The notes beneath the pieces were generated by a model that saw nothing but the letters and a program-made list of their open reading frames with translations, ran no database searches and had not been told where the DNA came from. A stretch of 64,000 bases of DNA from Leptasterias polaris. Its lineage: Eukaryota > Echinodermata > Asteroidea > Forcipulatida > Asteriidae. A program made the position numbers and the translations under genes. The stretch lies in contig JAZGTN010000015.1 in assembly GCA_037783415.1 (NCBI GenBank), positions 7,141,001-7,205,000 of the forward strand, written 5' to 3'. The stretch's first letter is position 1. The number at the start of each line of letters is the position of its first letter. Positions 45,266 through 55,555 of the stretch are shown here, one piece after another.

Positions 45266-48200
45266 ATGTCCAAGGTAAGTGTGAGTACTTTAGACAATGC
45301 CATGAAACTTTATATTGACAAACCATACAGTACATTACCAAGTTGTTTTGCCAACACAAATTTTCCCATGATGTAGACATTAGTTACATCCAACATTTTT
45401 GTTTCAATAAAAATTTATTTGTCACCACTTAGTATCTTATATTTTTTTGTTTTTTTTCAAGATTGTTTGTGTCTCACTGCATCTATGTTGAAATCTAACA
45501 GTAGGTTAAAAAAAAGTATCTTCAAATAATTTTAAAAAGATAAATTACCTACAAATTTGTCGTGGACAAAACTATTTATCTTCAAGCAAACCTGAATCCT
45601 CGATTCTGATTGGTCAATCCATAGCAACAAGAGTGTGATATTAACCCACATTTTTGGAAAGTGTTCCACAGCCCATTTCACACCCTGTTCCAACGCAATC
45701 TTATAATGCTATTTTTTCGTATTCATCGAATGCGTGTCAAGTTTGCTTGAAGATAAACTTGTTATCATACACGCGCTTGTGAAATACCTAAAAGTTAAGC
45801 CCGTATGCGTCCCATTTCAAACTCGGCCTTCAGCCTCGTTTGATAAGGGATGCATAAGTGCCTTTTTCCGAATTCCAGGAGCGTGTGTTTGCAATATTAA
45901 AAGTCCACAAAAATTACATTACATGTTACATGATTAATTTTGAACTAAGGTACAGAGATTATTGGAGGGGCTTTCAAACGGTGGAGGATGTGAGCAAAAT
46001 CAAGAGGATGAAGACGAAGATGTAAACGAAGAGGTAGAAGATCGACAAAGCAATGAGAATGAAACCGATGACAGCATGGACGAGGGAGAAGTGGAAGAAT
46101 TAGACCCTGGAGAAGGAGTAGATGAAGATGAAGATGAAGGAGAAGGAGAAGGAGAAGGAGAAGGAGAAGGAGAAGGAGAAGGAGTAGATGAAGATGAAGA
46201 AGTAGATGAAGACATAGAGGAAGGAGATGAAGAAGAAGAGGAAGAGGTAGAAAAGATGGACGAGGTAGACGAGTCAAGGGAGAAAAAGTCGACCAGCAGA
46301 AAGCAGAAAGGTCCTGTCAACATTGTTATGCCTAGTGAAAGGCGCCTCGAGATGGCAAGAAAATACAAAAGTCAGAGAAAGTCCTCAAGCAAACCAGTAA
46401 GACTAAACAATTTTTTATTTCATTGTACCAATTATTTTTTTCTAGTAGACACATACAACTTTCTCTGACCTGTGTCAACTCTTCTTTGAAATCTTTAAGA
46501 ACTTGAGAAAACAATAGATCCCTGTACTGAAGACGTCACAGTTTGCTTACTTCATTGCTTAGGGGTTTTAACTGGGTACCACTGCATTCCTGACAGTTGA
46601 GCAGAGACGTTGTTTCCAATTCTTCTGCAAAGTGATAAACAAACTTTGATGTTATCAGTACTAAGGTCTAATGAAGTGACAAAGTGGGCGTTTTGGTTAC
46701 TTTGCATTTCTTTATGTGGTGTAATTTAAATCTTTACAATTAATTTTTTACAAGAAAGAAAACAAATTAAGCACTGAGGTGAATTCAATGAAATTTTGTA
46801 TGATAAACCCTCAACATTGTTTTCAATAATTTACTCATTGAATTTTGGGAATGTCCAATTGAAGCATTACCTTTAACTTCATTGTTACATTTTTGTACCA
46901 TGCCAGATATGTGTGGCAGTGTGTCCCCCAAAGTGTGACATACTTTAACACACTATTTTCCTCTTGTACAGAAGTACCCCATAAAATCCTCTAAAGAATA
47001 GGATTCCAAGGAAACAATTGACACAATAGGGAAGGTGGGGGGACACACAATACACATAATACACATTTTTGTAAAGTGTTCCAAAGACACATATTAATTG
47101 CTACTACTGATCATTTTCCTAAATAACTTTTTCCAAATTTGTATTTTCTGCTATTTTTAGTCAAAGCGAGTAGCCAGGAAATGTCCCCTGTGCCCCGATA
47201 ACGAAGTTCTCTTTCTGGCACAGCACCTCCGAAGATTTCATAAGATTTTGGACCAGCAAAAACGAATGAAAGTGATTGGACAATCTAGAAAAGTGTAAGT
47301 ACATGCTTTGTATGCCCTTTAAAGAGAGGTTACATCATTTGCAGTCATCTAAACGAATTACTCTTAAGTTACTACAAAAAACTTACTTGACTGAAATACA
47401 TATTGTTCCCTAGTATCCAGGGAAAATGTTTCTTCAGTTGATATTTCATTTTAGAGAAAAATGCAATTTTGTGTCATTTTGAAGTGATGGCCGGTCGACC
47501 ACCGTTTGACTGTGTGAGTTTTAATACAAGGTCTGTATGTAAACAGGTCGATTGAACCATTTTTCATACTAAATCCTACCCAACAAACCCACATTTTATG
47601 GAAAAATACAAGATTTACCATTGTTGAAGTGTCGCTTTTATAGGCAAAATTATCTTCCTTAAACAAAATGCCTCAACAAAATCTGTCACGAAGGCGACAT
47701 AAAAAAAAAAGAGTATTCAATCATTTCTGGTAACCTTGGGTTCCCAAGTACATTAAATTCTCGCCAGACATACACAGTCACTAACTAAACAGAATGTTTG
47801 TGCCTGCATTTTTATGAAATTTAGATCCAATAGTGAGCCCAAAATAAAGTTTAATCAGACAGACTAATTAATGTCTATGAGATCTTTACATGTCCTTGCT
47901 TTTATTTTCTAACAGATTGCCTATATCAAAACCCCAAAAGGAAGGTTGTAGACACTATGAGAGACGTGTAGCAGATTGCCCAGTCGCCGGATGCTATGGG
48001 AAAGGTTACAAAAGGATTGACACTCATTTGTGGTACAAGCATGAACTAGATGTAAGTAACCCCTCCTCCAATGTCTCCCTTCCGTTTTCAAGCTCATCCG
48101 ACGAACTGCAGTCAACCTAAGCCCAGGGTTCTGCCCAGGATTTGTTTAGTGCCGAATTTTTTTTTTTCCTAGTACAGTCAAGTCAATTTCCTTTCGATCG

Positions 48201-50612
48201 TGCATGGAGTGGTTACACACGTGCGCCTGCAGCTGGGCCTTGGATGTAGGCCCTTAGTGCGCGCACGCCTTTACCGCCATGGGAAAACAATTTACAGCAT
48301 CTATAGCATGGTGCTTACTCTGCAGTTCATTTCCGTTGTATTAAACGCTGTAGAATAGGGTTCGCAACATGATGAAACTGGTATCATGTTATTCCAAGCA
48401 TAAAGCTATAACAGCGAGACTGGAAACCATTGCAAAATCAATGCGGGTTTCGTGCGTTGGATATATTGTACATCGTACACAGGCGGGAGGAATGCTCGAT
48501 CCTGGATCATTAAAATAGACTCAAACCAAAAAAGTAGGCTACTCGAAACTTTGAATAAAACTGTTTACTGGTAAATAATTTGTTTTACACGTTGTTCAAA
48601 ATATTTTGAAGGAAATGGGGGGAAAAAAAGGGAAAATGTGTGGTGGTCGGAAAAAGAAAAAATTCTGCGATTGCCGGTCGGGGAATCATGAGTGCCGGTC
48701 GGGTTTTCCGGCACCGACCACCGTGGGCAGAACCCTGTAAGCCATTGCAACCTTTCCCCTTCAGAGACCAGAGTGCTTCCCTCTGGTATGAACATTGTCC
48801 TTTACTGCATTTCCACACCCTAAAACCGACCACTCCATCTCTCAATTACAAGATATATTGATGTGATAACATTAGCACTTACCAATCCTTGCGCATTGTT
48901 TCAGAGGGATTCAGCAGAATACAAACATTACATGAGCCTGGTGAAGAAGACCAAACAGAGCATCACCAGCAGTTCCAACAACATGAGCACCCATGAAATT
49001 GAGTCGGATGAGGAAAATGAAAAAGAGAATGATGGTAAATACACCTTTTTATATATAAATAAAATTATATACTGATTCAAAAGATTATTTAACATGGCAA
49101 AACCTTTTTTGTTTTGATTTGAGCAGGAAAATATAGAATCAAAATTATACAGAAAAATGAATTAAAAAATTAATAAAAGCAACCTGGCAACAAATGTAAA
49201 CAGTGCCGCGTACTCAGTGCTTAGTTCAGATGGTTTCATAAATTAAAATGCTTCTAGGCCCCCATAACAGGGGCAACACTATTACAATGTTGTTTGAGGA
49301 GCCTACAGTACTTTGTTTGAAATGGTGCATCATACACATAGAATAAAAGAATAAATAACACTTGTGGCAGAGTATAATAAACCATACACAAAGGGAGCCT
49401 TTATATTATACACTTAACATTTTTCAAAATGTAGCCGGGAAAATGTAGCCCGAGCTGAACACAATCTCAGTGAACTCAAACCATACTTGGTGAACAAAAT
49501 ATTTGATAGACTTTAAGGAGGTTGTCACCCCCATTGAAAATACATCAAGTGTTTACTGTAATTCATTAATGCACAATTACGTGTCTTTGTTTACGTAGTG
49601 TAGTAGTGGATCAATATGGGTATAACAATATATGTTTTAAACATTTCTATTCATCATGAAGTTCTCAACATGTTTCAGTGAAAGGAGAAAGCATGCATGG
49701 TTTTTATCTTCAAACAAACTTGAATCAATGATTCTGATTGGTGGATCCATAGCAACAAGCATGTGAAACCTATTGCACGGCCAACATCAAATAATGTTCT
49801 ATAGCGCACTGTTCTTACTTTGTGTATTGCTATTTAAAGCTATGCGTAAAGATTGCTTGAAAATAATTTTGTTATTACGGGAATTCAGAAAAATATAGTG
49901 GAACTGCATCCCATATCCAACAAGGCTAACATGGCACAAATATACCCTATATTTGTCTGCCCTTGTGTGATAACTAATATTATCTTCAAGCAGGCCTGAA
50001 TATTCGATTCTGATTGGTCGATCCATAGCAACAAGGAGTGTGATATAAACTTATTATTGCACGGCCCACATCACACCCTGCGTATTGTGTGTTCTTTACT
50101 GCGCGTCAAGTTTGCTTGAAGTTAGTTATCACACGCGCGCTCGTGGAATACGGAAAAAATAGCCGTCGGCCTCGTTGCATATGGGACGCAGAAGCGCTAT
50201 ATTTTTCCATATACCACTCGCGCTTGTGTGATAACTTATAACATCTTCAAGCAGGCCTGAATATTCAATTTGTCGATCCATAGCAACAAGGAGTGTGATA
50301 TAAACTTATCACCCCCTGCGTATTGTGTGTTCTAACTGCACACCAAGTTTGCTTGAAGATAAACATGTTCGTTGGATATGGGATGCAGAAGCGCTACATT
50401 TTGTCAGTATTCCACGAGCGCTTGTGTGATAACTTATAGTATGTTTTTATTGCTTGTTTTAAATAACCAAAACTCCTCCAGCTGACCATTCATTATTTCT
50501 AAATTGTCATTTTAAAACATAATGAAACAGTTTACCTCTTTGTTTCCATCTTTAAGAGTGTCTACTAGATCAATTCGAAGAGTACCTCATTGTGAAGAAC
50601 GGGTCAGGATGA
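45266..50612 (+). CDS. C2H2 zinc-finger protein with acidic N-terminus, apparently frameshifted at its end
   Basis: Exons: 45266-45274, 45950-46396, 47161-47294, 47916-48051, 48905-49034, then 50557 onward. Phases agree (0, 0, 2, 0, 1). The product starts MSKVQRLLEGLSNGGGCEQ, then has about 110 residues rich in Glu/Asp with a GEGEGE run. Next comes finger 1, CPLCPDNEVLFLAQHLRRFH, and finger 2, CPVAGCYGKGYKRIDTHLWY with KH. After these come RDSAEYKHYMSLVKKTKQS and, in the last exon, CLLDQFEEYLIVKNGSG and a TGA. A one-base shift restores an open frame reading DDPTARAAARQHRRQIQTC. The layout recalls marine-invertebrate proteins pairing such fingers with a tyrosine-recombinase-like core-binding segment; that comparison is from memory. 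The gene may be a pseudogene or end early. Confidence 0.65.
45950..46396 (+). CDS. Acidic exon of the zinc-finger gene
   Basis: The acceptor is AACTAAG and the donor CCA|GTAAGA; 149 codons, phase 0 at both ends. The first codon GTA follows the MSK exon. Acidic residues predominate, with a (GGAGAA)n microsatellite at 46,137-46,182 coding the GE run. The basic end (KYKSQRKSSSKP) leads into finger 1. Minus-strand poly-Leu and poly-Ser readings are artefacts. Confidence 0.75.
46505..46665. repeat. Dispersed repeat C, related to intron sequence of the LDLa arms
   Basis: CCCTGTACTGA-GAC-TCACA, ACTGCATT, ACAGTTGAG and AAAGTG-TAAACAAAC occur in the same order as at 33,865-34,020 in the left arm. A dispersed element has therefore landed both here and in the LDLa intron. 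Confidence 0.55.
47161..47294 (+). CDS. Zinc-finger 1 exon
   Basis: The acceptor is CTATTTTTAG and the donor GT|GTAAGT. It reads SKRVARKCPLCPDNEVLF, LAQHLRRFHKILDQ. The C-x2-C and H-x4-H pattern is a C2H2 finger. The length is 134 bases, leaving phase 2. Confidence 0.8.
47916..48051 (+). CDS. Zinc-finger 2 exon
   Basis: The acceptor is TTTTCTAACAG and the donor GAT|GTAAGT. It reads LPISKPQKEGCRHYERRVAD, CPVAGCYGKGYKRIDTHLWY, KHELD. C-x4-C and H-x4-H form a second finger with a wider Cys spacing. Confidence 0.8.
48124..48737. mobile_element. hAT-like non-autonomous element in the zinc-finger gene
   Basis: The left end CAGGGTTCTGCCCA is the inverse of the right end TGGGCAGAACCCTG. TAAGCC flanks both sides as a likely target duplication. 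The CAGGG terminus is typical of hAT elements, though they usually leave 8 bp. No transposase ORF. The element carries family-A-like CCTTTACCGCCATGGGAAAA near its middle. Confidence 0.75.
48905..49034 (+). CDS. Exon 5 of the zinc-finger gene
   Basis: The acceptor is TTGTTTCAG and the donor G|GTAAAT. It reads RDSAEYKHYMSLVKKTKQSI, a Ser/Asn stretch, then HEIESDEENEKEND. The length of 130 bases carries phase 0 to phase 1. The acidic end resembles a linker. Confidence 0.7.
49690..50445. repeat. Tandem/inverted cluster of repeat D (CTGATTGG-GATCCATAGCAACAA)
   Basis: Three copies of ATCTTCAAGCA-GCCTGAAT and GATCCATAGCAACAAGGAGT lie at about 49,705, 49,985 and 50,250, with TTGCTTGAAGAT at the other end of each. 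A fourth is at 45,580-45,870. Ends are partly inverted, so each copy resembles a small MITE. Confidence 0.7.
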
Positions 50613-50760
50613 TCCCACAGCCAGAGCAGCTGCCAGACAGCATAGGAGGCAGATACAAACTTGCCAAGCTAGGCTCCACCTTTCGGATGCAAGTGAATTG
50701 ATAAGAGACAGCGTACCTCAAAAGTATAACTCAAGAATAAGCTATTCCCAAAAAATAAAA
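50557..50760 (+). pseudogene. Last zinc-finger-gene exon with a frameshift
   Basis: After the acceptor TTTAAG the in-phase reading is CLLDQFEEYLIVKNGSG then TGA (50,610-50,612). Reading one base earlier from the GGG at about 50,602, the sequence stays open as DDPTARAAARQHRRQIQTCQ, LHLSDASELIRD, to a TAA near 50,760. The two halves together look like one domain, so a single-base insertion, or a sequencing error at GGG, is likely. An alternative acceptor two bases on (exon from 50,559) gives a different open frame with no family resemblance. Confidence 0.45.
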
Positions 50761-50794
50761 AAATAATAAGTTTTAATAGTTATAGAATAAAAGT

Positions 50795-50940
50795 GTGATG
50801 ACCCGGTCTTCACTGCGTGGAAATGACAGGGTTTGTTGGTGGCTGGCTGCTGTTAATGGACCAAGCCGAGGTTCATCAAAAGCAGCCAGCCACCAACCCC
50901 GATTATAATCACGCAGTGAAGGCTGGGGCTTCACACCGTT
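50795..50940. mobile_element. MITE-like inverted repeat
   Basis: TCTTCACTGCGTG and GTTGGTGGCTGGCTGCTG at the left pair with CAGCCAGCCACCAAC and CACGCAGTGAAGGC at the right. The centre is about 35 bases. Confidence 0.75.
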
Positions 50941-50945
50941 ATTGC

Positions 50946-52370
50946 CATAAATAATCACCCTTGACGAAAAAGGGGTAACAATCATGGAATGTGTGATTTT
51001 TTTTTCTCCGATATATTTTCATTGCTTGACACCTACATGTAATCTCTTTGGCTCAGTCTTTATCGCACGGCCACGACCCTGCCGGTTTTAAATGGACGGT
51101 TAAGACCGAGTCACCACTCTTTTTGAAGAACCAGACTGTGAGCTTTGAAAATTAACAATACCATATATGGAAATAATTTGGTTTGTGTTTGGCTTTATGC
51201 TTAGCATTATTTTGATTTCATGTGCCTACCAGCTCCTTAAATTGATACACATATGCGTGGTATGCGCATGCACCAAAATCTATTGCCAAGCTCGACAAAA
51301 ACAAAACATGCACACAAAGAAGACAGTTGGTTTTATAGTTACCTGCACATTTTGCCGGTCTTTATATTAAGCCTTCGTGAGGCATGGGCACGTCGATCAA
51401 CGTGCCGTCGGTCTCGATGTTTGATGAGAAGCGAACCAATTTCGATCTTTTTCAGATTGAGTTTAAAGTCGGTTATTAAACGTCATACATATTACTAAAA
51501 AGGGTGGACATCTCAGTGAGAACTCTTCTGTTCGTTGTTTACCATCAAACCATCAGACGGGCAAAAGGGAAATCACTGTACGTTTAACTTCGCACGAGTT
51601 TTTAGCGATAAACTCATCGTACTCAACTTTTGCACAGAGATTACAACATTATAATCGTATGCATCTGGTCAAAACTAGGAAATGAAGCACACCGTCCTAC
51701 TCGTACCCCCCCCCCCCCCCCACTTTCAATAGAGAGGTTTCGCAAGCGTACGGATACGGATACAGATACGATATCCGTATCCGTTCACGTTAGATGCGCG
51801 TCAGATTTTGTTTCGCAATCATAGAGTTATGTGTCAGGCCTAGGCCAAAGTATAGACACACATTGGCATAGGTTTTACGAGCAAAACAAATCCAAAAACA
51901 TTTTGTGTATGTTCTTGTTACATTCGAGAATTTTATTGAATAGTATTTTTGTTTAACTGTTCGCTTTCGGACCCCCACGTTAAACGCGTGTAAAGAAAGT
52001 TTCCGGCAAGTATGTCAAAACAGAGACGACTGTTTATACTGCATTTTCCCCATATTTTGCTTACAAATGATAAACACACTTCTATCTGTGTCATGAATGA
52101 CACCTTTAAAAGCAATACCGGGGCAAATGTTTTTAATTTAGCGCAAAAATACAACTAAAAACAGCAAAACGGTATCCGTTTTTAACGTACGTGTATGAGC
52201 TCCCGTATCCGTTGTCAACGCGCACGCAAAACACGGAAGCCACGGTTACGCGTCACGTGAACGTGCAGAGCGGATAATCGCGATAAAAGTTGAGTGATAA
52301 TGAACAATGTTTCGCACCAAAACTACATGTAGAAATACATTGGCATTGATATTACAAGAAACATTGCACA
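50946..52370. other. Non-coding spacer
   Basis: It holds a C-run at 51,707-51,720 and GGATACGGATAC/GTATCCGTATCC words at 51,750-51,785 and 52,170-52,212 that may be the ends of one inverted element. No gene. Confidence 0.4.
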
Positions 52371-53270
52371 CCCTCAGATAATTAATCTAATATTTGAAAA
52401 ACACGTTACTCCGGTTCACATAATTATAGTTTTTTTTTACAAAGTCATACATTAGCTGAAAGGTTTTAATGTACTGATTAGGATCTACACAAATGAAACC
52501 AGTTTAAACTTGGCTTCTTATTGTTCAAACCGGAGGTTGAAATTAAATTTTAAAAAAAATAGTAATTTCTCACTCACATTTGAGTTTTGTTTAATTCATA
52601 CGTTATGGGGGAGGAATGTACCAACTTAAGAAACGACACACAAAATTGACCATTTAACCTTGACTTCCGGTTAAACAGGAGGATACAATTAATTATTTGT
52701 ACAAATCATTGCTCCTAAACCATTTATTAAATTATATTATCTGTACGTCGTCAGATAAGGCTTTCAAAGCATTACTACCGCTATAATTTGTAACCTCATT
52801 GACATTGTCTTCCGGTTCAAACCGGAAGTTTACATTTTATATTTGAAAGAGTTATAACGTCTGAACCATCATTGGATTATTTCAATTTATGCATCATCTG
52901 AAAGGTCTAAATAGACTTATCACGTACTACACAATATGCGACCCCGTTTGACCTTGACTACCGGTTAAAGTAGGACATTTATTAATAATGTTAAAAAAAT
53001 AAACAGTTCTAATCCAAATGATAGATTTTTATCATCTATACGTCATAAGAAAGAACTCAGAAGACTCGGAGTGTGACCTCGGGCTCATTTGACATTACCT
53101 TCCGGTTCAAAACGGAAGCTGAAACTTTATTTGAAAAAAATCAAAACTTCTGAACCAAATATTGGATTTTTACAATCCATCCATCATTTATAAGGTCTTA
53201 ATAAACTTATCACGCGCTACACAAAATGTGACCCCTATTTGAACATTTTCCACACTTCACTGAACAAAAT
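52370..53270. repeat. Degenerate satellite-like array with CCGGTT motifs
   Basis: Five to six diverged units of about 150 bases recur. Each has a half-site such as CTTCCGGTTCAAACCGGAAG or CTACCGGTTAAA, a T/A-rich body with TCTGAACCA-AT-TTGGATT, TCATCT-AAAGGTCTTAATA and TCACG-ACTACACAA. A related CTTCCGGTTGACCCGGAAG lies at 31,648. No ORF. Confidence 0.7.
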
Positions 53271-53660
53271 TAGGACAAATCCAGCCAATGCAATTCCACC
53301 TTCAATTGAGTTGGAGCATCGCATAAACAGAATATGATGACAGATTAAACTCAGAAATATTCTCTACATTGATCAATGCCACACGTTTTTTACCCGCCAA
53401 CTATTTGTTTTGTTATCATATCAATGTGAATACAAATAAATTGTATGTGCCATGTCGGACACATAAATTAAATCCTTAAAAATTCGATGTGAAAAAGCAT
53501 TTCTTGTGTTAAAGCCAATAATATTGTAAAGTTTCTGAACCTGCTATTTATATAGTTGGTATACTTTTAACAAGTGACCCAATGGCCGATGTGACCCTCC
53601 TGCAGCAACCACGAGACAAGCGAGACCAGCGAGACCAGCATTTCTCTCACCGTAATATTT

Positions 53661-54237
53661 ACTCTTTTAGCAAAAAGATATGGGACTAATATCCACTCTC
53701 ATTTTAAGCAGGCTTCTATAAAAGACAAGATGCTCTTCGTGAACAGCGAAAGAGCTTCAGAGACATCCAATGATGACTCCTCAGCCTCGGTATCAATTTC
53801 TACCCCATCCATGTCATCAGTTTCGTCAGCTTCAAGCGAGATTGTGAAAACGTTATCGTCAACGAATGATTCATCTTTGATTCGTAATATTTATTATCAA
53901 CAGTTTGCCCGTTGACAGAGTCATCCTGAAATGTTGACGTGTACGACAAGGCCGCTGAAGAGGATGACGATTGAGATGTAGAAGATAGTGAGGGCTGATA
54001 TGACGAAAAAGACGTATCCAAAGATGAATCATTCGTTGACGATAACGTTTTCACAATCTCGCTTGAAGCTGACGAAACTGATGACATGGATGGGGTAGAA
54101 ATTGATACCGAGGCTGAGGAGTCATCATTGGATGTCCCTGAAGCTCTTTCGCTGTTCACGAAGAGCATCTTGTCTTTTATAGAAGCCTGCTTAAAATGAG
54201 AGTGGATATTACTCCCATATCTTTTTGCTAAAAGAGT
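53661..54237. repeat. 219-bp inverted repeat carrying a Ser-rich coding segment
   Basis: The arms 53,661-53,879 and 54,019-54,237 are inverse copies differing at about two bases, separated by 139 bases. Each arm starts with the same intron acceptor (CTCTTTTAG|CAAAAAG) and reads RYGSNIHSHFKQASIKDKML, FVNSERAS and SISTPSMSSVSSASSEIV. The duplication therefore copied an exon start together with its splice site. Confidence 0.9.
53888..54227 (-). CDS. Ser-rich exon of unknown gene
   Basis: From the acceptor at 54,228 the minus frame stays open: KRYGSNIHSHFKQASIKDKM, FVNSERASGTSNDDSSAS, then Ser/Thr-rich sequence with SSTSQSSSSSAALSYTSTFQ and DDSVNGQTVDNKYYE. Past 53,880 it runs into the antisense of the other arm and stops at 53,800. 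Phase 1 at the acceptor. I do not recognise the family. It could be a nuclear protein or a transposon-derived ORF. The plus-strand arm repeats only the first 70 or so codons. Confidence 0.45.
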
Positions 54238-54239
54238 CA

Positions 54240-55400
54240 GTTTTCAAAGCAACATTTGAAATAACGGGACACTAAACTATGTACACCTTGATTTGGTGCC
54301 TTAACTGCATGGTAAAAGTTACATTCTATCGATTATTGTTGACATGAAAGTACGGTTTTCTTGTTGCGTTGAGCTAACAGAAAAAGGGTAAATGGAAGGT
54401 TTGTTACATATAGGAAGTTTAGAGGTTATTTAATTTGGTATTGTCCAATGCTTCCTTATTGATTAGTAAGTAGTAACCAGCTATTCATACACGAAGTATG
54501 TGGCACTCCCTGTTTAATAATTTAATAATAGCAAGCGTAATTTTTTTCAAGATAAAAATGCATCAAATAACGTTTTGCTTCACCAGATTTATTCGCATCT
54601 TGCTTTCTCCTCCATCTGTGTCTTGGCTGGGAAAGGACTTCCTTCAGCGGGCAGAGTCAAGTGTCCGACGAGGGTGAGGAAGAGAAACACCCCATAGCCA
54701 CTAGTCGCCATGCTGGTCATTATGCAGAGAGACACGGGATTTCTAGCCTTGCTTGGTAGAATTCTAACAGCATCTACTGTGGATGCCCGTTGAATACACA
54801 GCATCTGTCTTGCTTGAGTGATTCAAGGGAATGTTGGGTACAAAATGTAGTGCAGACGAACACGTCACAACGATTACTACTTAAGTATTTATTTGTGGGG
54901 AAATTAACAAAAATAAATATGTGGTAAAGTAGAAAGAAACTTGAGTAAATCTTTTGTTTTCTTATGCTATAAAGTAGTCAAAGAAAATAATGGATTACGT
55001 TTTTAAAGTACAAATTATTTATTAAATTTTATATTATTTGACTAAAACTAACTGGATATCACATTAGTAGCTAATGGGTTAAATGTTCTGTAGATTTACG
55101 CCTTTTCGTTTTTAAATGTCAAATTTATGGTAAAATTTTTTACATATTGCTTTAGTATCTACGTAATTGATTCAGTTAAATAAAACAAGTCTTGGGAAAT
55201 AATATTCTACACGTGTTTTACTCTCTTAATGTATAGTCCTCGAGAATTGATTTCCCTTCTATAAAGTATGGTTGCTTCCACATAAACAACCCTCTTACGT
55301 AACTCACCATTGACCACTCCCTCTGATCGGGGGCCAACATTCTGTGAGCAGAAACTAGTCATTCGGGCACTTTGGCACACCTGAGGTACACGTGCCAGGT
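54240..55400. other. Spacer stretch upstream of the anchor exon
   Basis: Apart from the weak small ORF, it is AT-rich with no element recognised. No TATA box was found just upstream of 55,409; a CACGTG-like word (ACACGTGCC) is at about 55,389. Confidence 0.4.
54589..54804 (-). CDS. Possible small secreted peptide ORF
   Basis: A minus-strand ORF contains a signal-like segment, MATSGYGVFLFLTLVGHLTL, then PAEGSPFPAKTQMEEKARCE and a stop with AATAAA overlapping it. It has one hydrophobic stretch and an acidic/basic tail. Short and without homologue in the window, it may be chance, an exon of the left LDLa gene (no good donor seen), or a small peptide gene. Confidence 0.22.
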   Translation of the reverse strand: MLCIQRASTVDAVRILPSKARNPVSLCIMTSMATSGYGVFLFLTLVGHLTLPAEGSPFPAKTQMEEKARCE

Positions 55401-55408
55401 AGATCATC

Positions 55409-55555
55409 ATGCCGTTCAAGTCGCGTTTAACGCCGTGCAGAATGACTGGCTGGATTCTGTCGGCCACGCCCTTAGTTTTGCTGTACATCGCGGTCACCAT
55501 TCTCTATGTGCTGACGTTTGTTTCTAACCCATGCTGTGACGAACTCGCGGAACAG
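55409..55555 (+). CDS. Membrane-anchor first exon, probably of the right LDLa gene
   Basis: ATG at 55409 begins 49 codons: [12 protein letters not shown], a hydrophobic stretch of about 22 residues, [11 protein letters not shown], then donor CAG|GTAACA in phase 0. An in-frame ATG at 55442 is an alternative start giving a more classical signal peptide. A stop lies in frame just upstream. The next plus-strand exon (58309) opens in phase 0. No counterpart occurs on the left side of the spacer. Confidence 0.5.

Noticed and set aside
45945..46368. Poly-Leu and poly-Ser ORFs on the minus strand
   Set aside because: They are antisense of the Glu/Gly-rich exon of the zinc-finger gene; the repeat keeps all frames open.
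55207..55500. 97-residue minus-strand ORF
   Set aside because: Overlaps the plus-strand anchor exon, which has a better start, hydrophobic segment and donor; no features on the minus reading.
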